DNA of 64,000 nucleotides from Flagellimonas marinaquae (GCF_003992675.1 NZ_RZMZ01000016.1:62001-126000); one strand, 5' to 3'. Shown: positions 33,795 through 42,863, numbered from the stretch's first letter. Numbers and translations are program-made. The notes: a model not told the origin generated them from the letters alone.

Positions 33795-35564
33795 ATGCAG
33801 GATTTACACGGTTTTTATACATCTCAGCGAGAGAAACACCAACAGGAGCTTCAAAAGGTGAAAGCAAAATTGGGCCTATTGGCTACCTTGCGATTAGCCG
33901 TTTTTGTGGCTTTGGCACTTGGAACGTATGTGTTGTGGGGCAAAACACCCATTTTTGTTTTGTTACCCTTGGGTGTAGTGTTTTTTTTATATCTAGTCGC
34001 CCGTTTTAGCAATGTAAAAAGGCATAAGGAATACTTGGAACGCCTGGTTGCTATCAATAGCACCGAATTGGATATGTTGAATCGCAAGTTTCATCACTTG
34101 CCCGACGGAAAGGAATTTTTGCGGCTAGACCATCCCTTTGCGCAGGATCTTGACCTATTTGGCAGGGGATCCTTCTTCCAGTACGCTAACCGGACCGTTC
34201 TGGTGCAGGGCACGGAAGTATTTTCCCATCTTTTACTGGATGAATATCCAAAGGATATAATGCAAAAACAAGCAGCCATTCAAGAGTTGGCTCAATTGCC
34301 CGAATGGAGACAACACTTTTCCGCGCTGGCAGGGGAGACCCGACCCAAAATTTCTCCTGATGTGGTTTCCGATTGGATGAAAAGTCATCAATCCTTTATG
34401 CCAAAATGGGCGGGAATAGTACCGCCAATTTTCGTATTGCTTTCTATTGGCTTGATTACCTTGGCTACGACAGGTATGGTTCCCGAGAGCTTGGTGCTGT
34501 TCTGGTATGTTTTAGGTGTGGGGATTGTGGGCCTGTATGCAAAGAAGATCATTGCCTTCACTACAAGGGTGTCAGAAGCGCAGGACACCATCCAGCAGCA
34601 TCAACGGTTGATTTCCGAACTGGAGAAACACTCGTTCAAGTCAGAATTGCTACAAGAGCTTCAGAAAAGATTGGAAGTCAAGGGAGAAAGGACGTCCAAC
34701 ATCTTGAAACGCTTTTCACAAAAGGTGACCATGCTGGAACAACAATTTAACCTGATTATCTCCATGTTTGCCCAAGGTCTTGGTCTGTACAGTATTTATT
34801 ATGCTTTTCAAGTGGAATCTTGGATATTAAAGTACGGCCACGAAGTAGAAGGTTGGTTTGCTTCCATTGCCCAGTTCGATGCCTACATCACCTTGGGCAC
34901 CTACGCCTTTAACCATCCCGATCACACTTATCCGACTTTGGTAGAGGGAGACACCGTGCTGAGCGGAAAGCAGGTCGGTCATCCATTGGTAGACCCCAAG
35001 AAGAACATTCTCAATGATTTTGACATCGGAAAAGGACGCTTTTGCATTGTTACAGGCGCCAATATGGCCGGAAAGAGCACCTTTTTGCGCGCTGTGGGTC
35101 TGCAAATTGTGATGGCCAACATGGGCCTGCCCGTAAAAGGAAAAGAAGTGCGGTATAATCCCATGCGTTTGCTCACCAGTATGCGTTCTGCCGATTCACT
35201 GGCGGATGAGACCTCTTATTTTTATGCTGAGCTCAAACGCCTAAAATATATTGTGGAAGAACTGGAAAAGGACAACTGCTTTGTGATTTTGGACGAAATC
35301 CTAAAGGGTACCAATAGTGTGGATAAGGCCGAAGGTTCCAAAAAGTTTGTGGAACGGTTGGTTCGGAATGGCTCCACAGGGATGGTAGCCACCCACGATT
35401 TGAGTCTGTGCACCCTTGCCGATGATATGCCAGAGGTGGAAAACCGCTATTTTGACGCACAGATCGTAAACGGGGAACTTTTCTTCGATTATAAGTTCAA
35501 GGAAGGGGTTTGCCAAAACATGAACGCTTCCTTCCTGCTCAAGAATATGGGTATTGTGGATTGA
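33795..35564 (+). CDS. MutS-family ATPase with membrane segments
   Basis: Protein of 589 residues. The C-terminal third is a MutS ATPase: Walker A GANMAGKST (K427), Walker B FVILDEILKGTN, and ATHDLSL. It lacks the MutS mismatch-binding domain (no Phe-x-Glu) and instead has two hydrophobic pairs: LRLAVFVALALGTYVLW with PIFVLLPLGVVFFLYL near residues 30-75, and IVPPIFVLLSIGLITLA with VLFWYVLGVGIVGLYA near 205-255. This membrane MutS-like architecture is recurrent in Bacteroidetes and its function is unknown. Mismatch repair proper is unlikely. Confidence 0.82.
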   Translation: MQDLHGFYTSQREKHQQELQKVKAKLGLLATLRLAVFVALALGTYVLWGKTPIFVLLPLGVVFFLYLVARFSNVKRHKEYLERLVAINSTELDMLNRKFHHLPDGKEFLRLDHPFAQDLDLFGRGSFFQYANRTVLVQGTEVFSHLLLDEYPKDIMQKQAAIQELAQLPEWRQHFSALAGETRPKISPDVVSDWMKSHQSFMPKWAGIVPPIFVLLSIGLITLATTGMVPESLVLFWYVLGVGIVGLYAKKIIAFTTRVSEAQDTIQQHQRLISELEKHSFKSELLQELQKRLEVKGERTSNILKRFSQKVTMLEQQFNLIISMFAQGLGLYSIYYAFQVESWILKYGHEVEGWFASIAQFDAYITLGTYAFNHPDHTYPTLVEGDTVLSGKQVGHPLVDPKKNILNDFDIGKGRFCIVTGANMAGKSTFLRAVGLQIVMANMGLPVKGKEVRYNPMRLLTSMRSADSLADETSYFYAELKRLKYIVEELEKDNCFVILDEILKGTNSVDKAEGSKKFVERLVRNGSTGMVATHDLSLCTLADDMPEVENRYFDAQIVNGELFFDYKFKEGVCQNMNASFLLKNMGIVD

Positions 35565-35942
35565 TTTTTACCATTAGTTTCCAGTAAAACTTTTTCTGAT
35601 TATCGGTTTAATTTCATAACGGGTGTTTTGGCGTCATGTTGAACTTGTTTCAACATCTCATTCTGCTGAATATAAACATCTTCATGTGACCCTGAATCAA
35701 GTTCAGGGTGACGTTAGTGATATTATGATACAATACGGATATCCAATAACTTTTTACAACTCTTTGTAAACCTAGTAAAAGAAGCTTTAAAAGGATAGTT
35801 GGTTTATTGGCTTTACTTTTGAAAATGCAGTACATGTCCTTCTTTTTTGAAACAGAAACAAAGGCCAAGCTGTTTGTTAGTTGGCTATGATCAAGTCTTG
35901 TTTCTTTTAGCGAAGCGGTCTATGGTCTTAATCGTTTTTATT
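35565..35942. other. Gene-free convergent region
   Basis: Between the MutS-like gene and the end of DUF4407. Apart from the palindromic element at 35632-35713 I see only AT-rich sequence and no plausible frame. No clear terminator other than the element itself. Confidence 0.5.
35632..35713. repeat. Two-armed palindromic element between convergent genes
   Basis: Bounded by CGTCA (35632) and TGACG (35713). Arms ATGTTGAA-cttgt-TTCAACAT and ACCCTGAA-tcaag-TTCAGGGT are both near-perfect hairpins. Member of the TGTCA...TGACA family; it could double as a bidirectional terminator. Confidence 0.7.
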
Positions 35943-37043
35943 TTAAAGCCCCTTTACTTGCACATTATGAAAACTGTCTGCTTGTAAGCGCAGCAATTCC
36001 TCTGCTTTTTGCTTTTTGTAGCGATAAAGCTCTTCCTCATTTTTGATATCGGCATAGATTTGCTGGTTGATTTCCCCATCGGTGGACAATAACAGTTTAC
36101 GCTGTTCTACTTTTTGCATCACCCACGTGGCGACCACACTTTCCTGCTCTTCAAACTTGTAATCGTACTCGCCTTTGGGCGCCAATAACTTGGCAATGAT
36201 AGGTGCGGTTTCGATGGCCAAAAACAATAAAAAAATGAAAAATGATGGAAACCAGGGCAATTTGCCCAAGGCATTGATGCGCGCCATCAACCCATCAAAA
36301 CCATCAATAATAGGTTGTGAATTGCTGACCGCGGTAGTATAATCGGTTTGCAGGGCCGCAATCTGGGCTTCGATGTTTTCAATTTTCGTGGCATTGGTTT
36401 GCTTCAAGGTGTTTAATTCCGCAAGTGCGGCATCGTGCTTTTCGCGTTTTTCTTTGTAAACCGGACCTTTTCCCAACAGACCCGTTCCAGCGGTACCTTC
36501 GGCCTCGGAAATATAGGTGTCGTAGAGTGCGTTGGTTTCCGCCTCTTTGGTCGCAATTTCATTTTTGAGGTTGGCAATGCCCTGATTAAGACTTTCTATT
36601 TTTGGAGTGTACTGGAGTGCCAATTGTTCCTTGTTTTCAAGGGTCATGGCATTCTTTTCTTCCAATAAGACCTGATTGATTTCCTTTTCAAAAATCTTCA
36701 TCTCCAGCGGTTTGGAAATCACCACGGCAATAATCAAGGCCAACACAATCCGAGGAGCTGCCTGAAGCAATTCCCCCTTGAAATTGTCCCTCTTCTTGAT
36801 GGTGGAAACAATATATCGGTCCAAATTGAAAATGAGCAAGCCCCAAATCAGTCCAAAGAAAATGGAAGTATATACATTATCAAAAACGGTGTAAAGGGCA
36901 TAACCCGAAGCGATAAAGGCCATAACGGCCGTAAAGAATACGGTAGCGCCGATGCCAGCGTATTTGTTGCGTTCCCCGTTGGAACAAGTTTCTAAAATGT
37001 GGGTGTCCGCTCCCGAGCAGAAGATGAAAAAGCGTTGTAACAT
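35943..37043 (-). CDS. DUF4407 membrane protein with periplasmic/cytosolic coiled coil
   Basis: Protein of 366 residues. N-terminal membrane pair (GIGATVFFTAVMAFIASGYAL and SIFFGLIWGLLIFNLDRYIVS), a third helix near residue 95 (RIVLALIIAVVISKPLEMKIFE), then a ~130-residue coiled coil (KNEIATKEAETNAL, KREKHDAALAELNTLKQ, NIEAQIAALQTDY) and a last helix (WFPSFFIFLLFLAIETAPIIAKLL). FNLDRYIVSTIKK and PLEMKIFEKEI are DUF4407 marks. Function unknown. Monocistronic. Confidence 0.85.
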   Translation of the reverse strand: MLQRFFIFCSGADTHILETCSNGERNKYAGIGATVFFTAVMAFIASGYALYTVFDNVYTSIFFGLIWGLLIFNLDRYIVSTIKKRDNFKGELLQAAPRIVLALIIAVVISKPLEMKIFEKEINQVLLEEKNAMTLENKEQLALQYTPKIESLNQGIANLKNEIATKEAETNALYDTYISEAEGTAGTGLLGKGPVYKEKREKHDAALAELNTLKQTNATKIENIEAQIAALQTDYTTAVSNSQPIIDGFDGLMARINALGKLPWFPSFFIFLLFLAIETAPIIAKLLAPKGEYDYKFEEQESVVATWVMQKVEQRKLLLSTDGEINQQIYADIKNEEELYRYKKQKAEELLRLQADSFHNVQVKGL

Positions 37044-37101
37044 GATGTGTTCTCTTTGATTGATAGGGTATTAGAACGCAATTTTTGTGGATTTGTTACA
37101 T

Positions 37102-37126
37102 AAAAAGCCCCATTTAAGGGGCTTTT
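37102..37126 (-). terminator. Terminator of the second M56 gene
   Basis: AAAAAGCCCC-atttaa-GGGGCTTTT, an 8-9 bp stem with T-tracts on both strands, 22 bases after the M56 stop. Confidence 0.8.
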
Positions 37127-37147
37127 AACATTGTATGGATTATGGGG

Positions 37148-38869
37148 CTAGTTATCTATTTCAATGGGGTCCACCGAAAGTCTTACTATCGGGTTTTCCC
37201 CTTTGGAACCTCTTGAATCTATATTTATTTTGTTATTGTTTTCCACAATCTCAATGGCCTTTTTAGCGGTTATTTCTTTTCCATTGAACATAAATGTTGC
37301 TCCCTTGGCTGCCATTTTCTTAATGTGCTCCACTGGTTTTGGTGGTACAGGAGGTGCCGGTGGATTGGATGGACCCACAGGTTTTGCCTCTTTTATGTTT
37401 TTAACGGCTGAAGGTGGCATTGGAGGTTTTGTGGCTCCGGGCGCTGGTGGTGCTGGCGGAGGAGATGGGAAATCTGGAAAGGGTTCTGCGTCTGCCCGTT
37501 GCTTTTTGGACATCTTCCCATAGATTTCCTTTAATCGCATCACCTCTTTCTTTTGGATGACCATGTGGTCACGGTCCATGTCGTTGTACTTTTTGGCCAA
37601 GGCATTGTACTCCTTCATTTCCTCTCGGGTGGCACTTTGTTGTGATCGTACTTCATTCCCAACTACCGTCATTTGGTTGGCATTTAATAGAGTCGTTTTT
37701 GAGGTAATCGGAATGTTTTCTTCGAACTGAGCTTCATCTATCACCACCTCCTCTGCAACTATTTCAATGGCATCAATCCCCGTTGTTCTTATGGAATGGG
37801 ATACATTTGTGATGGTGTTGTAATGCACGGGTCGAAGCGAATTAATTTTAACCTTTATCTCTCGGGCATCATAGTTTTGGAGATAGTTTTGGAGCAGCAT
37901 TTTCGGGACTTCATTTAAATGGACAGTTGTATTTCCCAAGGCTACCATACCGTTTTCAAGAAGGTCCATTTCGATGATTTGGTCAAAGGAACTTTCCCTT
38001 TCAATTTGACGATGTTCACTAAACCCGAACAACAATAGGGCCGTAAGTGGCAGAAGCAAAAAGCTTCTCAATACAAATGATTTTTTTGATGTGTTTGTTT
38101 TCATGACTGTAAAACGTTTTTTGATTGATGAATAATTAATGGCATTTGCGATGCCTACCGACTGATATGTTTCGTTTGATAAGTACGACAGAATGGTATT
38201 TTGATACTGTGAATGATCTTGCTCCTTTTTGATGACGGCATTATCCGCCAAAAATTCATGGTTCAACTTTATGGACGATTTAAAAAAGTAGATCAATGGA
38301 TTGAACCACATGACCACTTGAACTAGCTCGATGAAAATGATATCCAAACTGTGCCGTTGCTTGGCATGGGTTTCCTCATGGAGCAAAACTTGTTGTGGGA
38401 TACTGTTTTCTTCGTATTGCTTTTGGTTTAAAAAGATGTAATTCAGAAAGGTATGCGGTGGGAGGGATTGACTCAAAAGCACCTTGGTCACAAAGTTGTC
38501 CTTGAACTTGGGGTGTTTTTTGATGCGCAAACGGATTCGTGAAAGATTTGCAAGAAAACGCAGTCCGAATCCAACAACACCCAAAACATAGATCATCCAA
38601 AACAACAATTGCCAATCAAAAACGGAGTATTGTGGAACTGGCTGTTCGATGAGTCCGTCCATATTCGGAGAAAATGAACTCATCGTTGGCCCAACGGCAT
38701 CAATGTACTCGACAAATACTAAGTTGGGAATAACAAAAGAGGCAACAATAGCTCCTAAAAGAAAGTATCGCTTAAAATGGTGAACGCTTTCCCTTTCCAG
38801 CAGTAATTTATAAAATGCTAGAAAAATGGTAAGGCATGCCGTAGATTTTAAAAGAAAGATGAGCATCAT
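37148..38869 (-). CDS. BlaR1-like M56 membrane metallopeptidase, second system
   Basis: Protein of 573 residues. Membrane helices at the N-terminus (IFLLKSTACLTIFLAFYKLLL; YFLLGAIVASFVIPNLVFV; LFWMIYVLGVVGFGLRFL), zinc site HEETH (H164, E165, H168) with HEFLADNAVI as third ligand, and a further helix (VLRSFLLLPLTALLLFGF). Unlike the system at 26366, the C-terminal ~270 residues are not a TonB domain: they hold a Pro-rich stretch (PSPPPAPPAPGATKPPMPP, PSNPPAPPVPPKP) and end with a region on KGATFMFNGKEITAKKAIEIV. It starts inside the stop of the BlaI-like gene (TAATG). Sensed signal unknown. Confidence 0.85.
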   Translation of the reverse strand: MMLIFLLKSTACLTIFLAFYKLLLERESVHHFKRYFLLGAIVASFVIPNLVFVEYIDAVGPTMSSFSPNMDGLIEQPVPQYSVFDWQLLFWMIYVLGVVGFGLRFLANLSRIRLRIKKHPKFKDNFVTKVLLSQSLPPHTFLNYIFLNQKQYEENSIPQQVLLHEETHAKQRHSLDIIFIELVQVVMWFNPLIYFFKSSIKLNHEFLADNAVIKKEQDHSQYQNTILSYLSNETYQSVGIANAINYSSIKKRFTVMKTNTSKKSFVLRSFLLLPLTALLLFGFSEHRQIERESSFDQIIEMDLLENGMVALGNTTVHLNEVPKMLLQNYLQNYDAREIKVKINSLRPVHYNTITNVSHSIRTTGIDAIEIVAEEVVIDEAQFEENIPITSKTTLLNANQMTVVGNEVRSQQSATREEMKEYNALAKKYNDMDRDHMVIQKKEVMRLKEIYGKMSKKQRADAEPFPDFPSPPPAPPAPGATKPPMPPSAVKNIKEAKPVGPSNPPAPPVPPKPVEHIKKMAAKGATFMFNGKEITAKKAIEIVENNNKINIDSRGSKGENPIVRLSVDPIEIDN

Positions 38870-39234
38870 TACTTCTTTTTGATTTCGTTGTCTATCAATT
38901 TCTTCAATTCTTCCAACTCGGTTTTGCTCAAGTTGGTCTCTTTGGCAAAGAAGGACGCAAACTGACTTGCACTATCATTGAAGAAGTTTTTGATGAGCCC
39001 GTTCACCTGCTTGGAAAAATAGTCCTTCTTCATGACCAAGGGGTAGTACTCCCGGCTACGACCTATGCTGTTGTAGGCTATAAAGCCTTTGTCCGCTATA
39101 CGTTTTAAAAGCGTGGCCACGGTCGTGGTCGCTGGTTTGGGTTCGGGGTATGCATCCAATATGTCTTTCATAAAGCCCTTCTTAAGTTTCCAGACAATAT
39201 TCATTAGCTCTTCTTCGGATTTTGACAGTTGCAT
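38869..39234 (-). CDS. BlaI/MecI/CopY-family repressor, second system
   Basis: Winged-helix repressor of 121 residues beginning MQLSKSEEELMNIVWKLKKG; an ATG 11 codons earlier (39267) lies inside an operator and is less likely. Recognition segment PEPKPATTTVATLLKRIADKGFIAYNS; C-terminal dimerisation helices follow (ASFFAKETNLSKTELEELKKL). One-base overlap with the M56 gene. Close relative of the repressor at 26007 in layout, but its operators differ in sequence, so the two systems should not cross-talk strongly. Confidence 0.9.
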   Translation of the reverse strand: MQLSKSEEELMNIVWKLKKGFMKDILDAYPEPKPATTTVATLLKRIADKGFIAYNSIGRSREYYPLVMKKDYFSKQVNGLIKNFFNDSASQFASFFAKETNLSKTELEELKKLIDNEIKKK

Positions 39235-39255
39235 TGGGTGCTCTTTTATCAGTTG

Positions 39256-39299
39256 TTCTACAAACATAGAATAAAAATTGATATTCTACAAATGTAGAG
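39256..39299. promoter_or_regulatory. BlaI-type operator pair, second system
   Basis: Two similar dyads: TTCTACAAACATAGAA at 39256-39271 and TTCTACAAATGTAGAG at 39284-39299, starts 28 bases apart. The second contains CTACA-AA-TGTAG with perfect arms, matching the TACA-nn-TGTA core known for BlaI/MecI sites. They directly precede the repressor gene. Confidence 0.75.
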
Positions 39300-39393
39300 T
39301 AATTTTTGTGCGGTATTTATAGGTGTTGTGTGCCCTAAGTTACTGACCAAGAGAGATTAGGGTGGTACATTTATGGTATTAAATCCAACAATC

Positions 39394-40596
39394 ATGAAAA
39401 CCACAGTAGTCATTGGCGGAAATTTTGCAGGAATGACCGCCGCTTTGGAAATCAAAAGAAAAGGGAAAAAGGACCATAAGGTATTGGTCATCGACAAATC
39501 GCCGTTATTCCTGTTTGTTCCCTCGTTAATCTGGGTGCCCTTTGGAAGACGGGAAATTAAAGATATTTCCTTTAGAAAGGATACTATACTTGAAAAGAAG
39601 GGGGTAGATTTTGTGCAGGCCGAAGCGCTACACGTAGACCCGGAGGCCCAAGTGGTGCACACCAGCAAAGGCGATTTTGCCTACGACCATCTGGTGATTG
39701 CCACTGGCCCCAAAGTAAAGTACGATGTTGCTCCTGGAGTTCAAGAACACGCACACTATATTGGCACGCCCAACGGCGCCATGAAAACAAGACAAGCGTT
39801 GGAGGAATTCAAGAAAAACCCCGGCCCCATTGTTATTGGTGCCACTCAAAATGCAGGATGTATGGGGGCTGCTTATGAATTTTTGTTCAATGTGGAAAAA
39901 TGGTTAAGAGAACAGAAAATCAGAAAAAAGGTCGATCTATACTGGATTACCCCAGAAACTTTTTTGGGCCACTTCGGTATCGATGGCATTACTGGTGGAG
40001 AGACTATGCTCAAATCCTTCATGAAAATGTTCCACATTCATTACAGGACGGAAGTAGGGGTGAAGGAGGTTACCGAAGATAGTGTTGTACTCACTTCGGA
40101 TGAGGTTTTGCCCAGCAAATTCACTATGTTGATGCCCCCATTCGTAGGGGTCGACTTTGTGGTCAATTCCCCAAAATTGGAAGCAACGCCTGCAGGATAT
40201 CTGCCCGTAGGAGAGGATTACCGACACCTGAAATATCCAAATGTTTGGTCCGCAGGAATCGCTGTGGATGTAAAATTGCCCTTTAAACCCGGAAAAGTGC
40301 CCTTTTCTGGTCCCAAAACCGGATACCCATCGGATGAAACCGGTAAAATCGTGGCCGAGAACATCATCAGGGTCACTAAAGGCAAGGATAAGTTAAAGAA
40401 GAAAGCATGGGGCAAAATACCTGGGATATGTGTTATGGATGCCGGTAAAAAGGAAGTAATCATTATTAGTGATCACCTGTTCAAGCCACGTAACTTTGCC
40501 ATCATGATTCCCAACATATTTTATGACTTCAATAAGGTGTTGTTCGAGAAATATTTCCTTTGGAAAACCAAGCATGGATATTCGCAATTACCTTAA
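39394..40596 (+). CDS. FAD-dependent oxidoreductase, sulfide:quinone reductase-like
   Basis: Flavoprotein of 400 residues from MKTTVVIGGNFAGMTAAL; the ATG seven codons upstream would push the Rossmann motif away from the N-terminus. FAD-binding GGNFAGMTAALEIKRKG and the second dinucleotide region YDHLVIATGPKVKYD are clear, with PIVIGATQNAGCMGAAYEFLF and NVWSAGIAVDVKLPF (the ATG/GD equivalent). A single Cys (C-M-G-A) lies near residue 150, where SQRs have a redox Cys, but a second one at the classical position is not obvious. It belongs to the SQR/NDH-2-like group; sulfide oxidation is not demonstrated. Confidence 0.75.
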   Translation: MKTTVVIGGNFAGMTAALEIKRKGKKDHKVLVIDKSPLFLFVPSLIWVPFGRREIKDISFRKDTILEKKGVDFVQAEALHVDPEAQVVHTSKGDFAYDHLVIATGPKVKYDVAPGVQEHAHYIGTPNGAMKTRQALEEFKKNPGPIVIGATQNAGCMGAAYEFLFNVEKWLREQKIRKKVDLYWITPETFLGHFGIDGITGGETMLKSFMKMFHIHYRTEVGVKEVTEDSVVLTSDEVLPSKFTMLMPPFVGVDFVVNSPKLEATPAGYLPVGEDYRHLKYPNVWSAGIAVDVKLPFKPGKVPFSGPKTGYPSDETGKIVAENIIRVTKGKDKLKKKAWGKIPGICVMDAGKKEVIIISDHLFKPRNFAIMIPNIFYDFNKVLFEKYFLWKTKHGYSQLP

Positions 40597-40618
40597 AATA
40601 GTAGATGTTTATTTAACC

Positions 40619-40648
40619 GAATCCACTCATAGATTTATGGGTGGATTC
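40619..40648 (+). terminator. Probable terminator of the SQR-like gene
   Basis: GAATCCAC...GTGGATTC stem with inner CATA/TATG pairing, 22 bases past the stop. The downstream T-run is interrupted (TTCTTGCGTTTT), so it may be a weak terminator or a repeat arm. Confidence 0.5.
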
Positions 40649-40719
40649 TTGCGTTTTGGGGTTCAAAACCACTTCAACAGAAAAGTTTTAAGTTTGCAGC
40701 CATTATAAATTTAATAGCA

Positions 40720-41298
40720 ATGTCGGTATTGGAACAATTACGGGAGCGAAGCGGAAATGCCTGCGAATTATGTGGGTCAACAGAAAATTTAATGGTGTAT
40801 GAGGTCCCTCCAGTGTCCACTGGTGGCGTTGATGGGAGTCTTTTGGCCTGTGCAACCTGCGTAAATCAAATTGAAAACCCTGATACTGTGGAGCCGAACC
40901 ATTGGCGCTGTTTGAACGACAGCATGTGGAGCGAACACGATGCAGTCAAGGTAGTGGCTTGGCGCATGCTGAACCGTTTAAAGCCCGAAGGGTGGCCCCA
41001 AGACCTCTTGGGAATGATGTATTTGGATGATGCAACCTTGGAATGGGCCAAAGCTACCGGTGAAGGACAGGAGGAAAGCGAAAAAGTGGTGCATAGGGAC
41101 GTGAATGGCAACATCCTTGAAAATGGGGACAGTGTCGTGTTGGTAAAGGACCTAAAAGTAAAAGGCTCCAGCATGGTCGCAAAACAGGGAACCGCCGTGA
41201 GACGGATTTCCCTGGATCACGAAAATGCCGAATATATTGAAGGCAAGGTAGATGGTCAGCAAATCGTTCTTGTGACCAAATACGTAAAAAAAATCTAG
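40720..41298 (+). CDS. PhnA-family zinc-ribbon protein
   Basis: Protein of 192 residues. N-terminal zinc ribbon with CELCGS and CATC (about residues 16-19 and 45-48), followed by HWRCLNDSMWSEHDAVKVVAWRML, and a C-terminal KOW/SH3-like PhnA domain: RDVNGNILENGDSVVLVKDLKVKGSSMVAKQGTAV. Despite the name (alkylphosphonate uptake) PhnA is not needed for phosphonate use and its role is unknown. It converges on the M20 peptidase, with stops overlapping by four bases. Confidence 0.87.
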   Translation: MSVLEQLRERSGNACELCGSTENLMVYEVPPVSTGGVDGSLLACATCVNQIENPDTVEPNHWRCLNDSMWSEHDAVKVVAWRMLNRLKPEGWPQDLLGMMYLDDATLEWAKATGEGQEESEKVVHRDVNGNILENGDSVVLVKDLKVKGSSMVAKQGTAVRRISLDHENAEYIEGKVDGQQIVLVTKYVKKI

Positions 41299-42683
41299 GC
41301 CTTCATTTCCGTATAATATTTGTAGAAGTAAGGGATGGTCTCGATGCCCTTCAAAAAGTTCCAAACACCAAAATGCTCGTTGGGGGAGTGGATGGCATCA
41401 CTGTCCAATCCAAAGCCCAACAAAATGGTCTTGCTGTCAAAAACGTTCTCAAATAATGCCACAATGGGAATGCTTCCACCGGTTCGTTGAGGAACAGGGG
41501 TTTTGCCAAAGGTAGTTTCCATGGCTTTGGAAGCCGCTTGGTAGCCATCGCTGTCGATTGGGGTCACGTAAGCCTGACCGCCATGGTGCGGGGTAACTTT
41601 TACCTTCACACTTTTTGGGGCCAGGGACGTAAAATGCTTGGTGAACAAATCGGTAATCTCATGCCAATCTTGGTCAGGCACCAAACGCATGGATATTTTG
41701 GCGTAGGCCTTGCTGGCAATCACCGTTTTTGCGCCTTCCCCAGTATAGCCTCCCCAAATGCCGTTGACATCCAACGTAGGTCGGATACCGAATCTTTCGG
41801 GTGTGGTAAACCCTTTTTCACCGTGAACATCGCCAATGTCCAACGATTTTTTGTAGGCTTCCAAGTTAAAAGGAGCCTTGGCCATTTCGGCCCGTTCCTC
41901 TTCGGAAATCACTTGAACCTTATCGTAAAAGCCGGGAATGGTGATATGGTTGTTTTCATCATGTAGCTGCGCAATCATTTTGGCCAGCACATTGATGGGG
42001 TTTGGAGCTGCGCCGCCATAAATTCCGGAATGAAGATCGCGGTTTGCCCCAGTAACCTCTACTTCCACATAACTCAAACCACGCAGTCCGGTAGTGATGG
42101 AAGGAGTGTCGTTGGCAATCATGCCTGTATCGGAGATAAGGATAATGTCGTTTTTGAGCTTTTCGCTGTTCTCCCTTAGGAAATCTCCTAAACTATCACT
42201 CCCTACTTCTTCCTCGCCTTCGATCATAAACTTGACATTGCAAGGCAACGTATTGTTTTGGATCATATACTCCACAGCTTTTACGTGCATGAAAAACTGT
42301 CCTTTGTCATCACAGGCTCCACGGGCAAAAATTGCACCATCGGGGTGCAATTCAGTTTTTTTGATAACGGGTTCAAAAGGAGGGGAGTCCCACAGATGAA
42401 TAGGGTCTGGTGGCTGCACGTCGTAATGGCCGTATACCAAAACGGTGGGTAAATTAGGGTCGATGATTTTATCGCCATACACCACAGGGTATCCTTTGGT
42501 CTCACAAATTTCGGTGTTCTCGCAACCTGCATCGTCCAAGGATTTTTTTACGGCTTTAGCCGCTTCCAAAACATCATTTTTGTAGGCTTTGTCGGCACTT
42601 ATGGAGGGGATTTTTAAAAGGTCGATCAACTCATTAATAAATCTGTCCTTGTTGGTACTGATGTAATTTGTTATGTCTTTCAT
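41295..42683 (-). CDS. M20-family dipeptidase
   Basis: Di-zinc peptidase of 462 residues (carnosinase/CNDP-like group). Active site: VLVYGHYDVQPPDP (His ligand and Asp), RGACDDKGQF (bridging Asp), EGEEEVGS (catalytic Glu-Glu pair), ISDTG and, at the C-terminus, DSDAIHSPNEHFG (His ligand). The lid/dimerisation domain is in the middle (RDLHSGIYGGAAPNPINVLAKMI). Cytosolic, no signal peptide. Likely hydrolyses dipeptides from protein turnover. Monocistronic. Confidence 0.92.
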   Translation of the reverse strand: MKDITNYISTNKDRFINELIDLLKIPSISADKAYKNDVLEAAKAVKKSLDDAGCENTEICETKGYPVVYGDKIIDPNLPTVLVYGHYDVQPPDPIHLWDSPPFEPVIKKTELHPDGAIFARGACDDKGQFFMHVKAVEYMIQNNTLPCNVKFMIEGEEEVGSDSLGDFLRENSEKLKNDIILISDTGMIANDTPSITTGLRGLSYVEVEVTGANRDLHSGIYGGAAPNPINVLAKMIAQLHDENNHITIPGFYDKVQVISEEERAEMAKAPFNLEAYKKSLDIGDVHGEKGFTTPERFGIRPTLDVNGIWGGYTGEGAKTVIASKAYAKISMRLVPDQDWHEITDLFTKHFTSLAPKSVKVKVTPHHGGQAYVTPIDSDGYQAASKAMETTFGKTPVPQRTGGSIPIVALFENVFDSKTILLGFGLDSDAIHSPNEHFGVWNFLKGIETIPYFYKYYTEMKA

Positions 42684-42740
42684 ATTGGGTTTTAAAAGAA
42701 CCCTAAAAGTACAAAAAACAAGTTTTTAAAGGGTGCTCGT

Positions 42741-42769
42741 TTGCAAATCGGAAAATTGATTTATATTTG
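42741..42769 (+). promoter_or_regulatory. tRNA-Leu promoter
   Basis: TTG (42741-42743), 18 bases, TATATTTG (42762-42769). An excellent Bacteroidetes promoter placing transcription about five bases before the tRNA. It serves as the in-window reference for the consensus. Confidence 0.75.
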
Positions 42770-42780
42770 CACTCCAATTC

Positions 42781-42862
42781 GCGGGTGTGGTGGAATTGGT
42801 AGACACGCTAGACTTAGGATCTAGTGCCGCAAGGCGTGGGGGTTCGACTCCCTTCACCCGCA
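42781..42862 (+). tRNA. tRNA-Leu(UAG)
   Basis: 82 bases. Acceptor GCGGGTG pairs with CACCCGC; the anticodon stem CTAGA / TCTAG frames the loop CTTAGGA with anticodon TAG; the variable arm is of the long class II type (TGCCGCAAGGCGT), as for Leu; the T-arm is GGGGGTTCGACTCCCTT. The CCA end is not encoded. Followed by its own terminator. Confidence 0.95.
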
Positions 42863-42863
42863 C

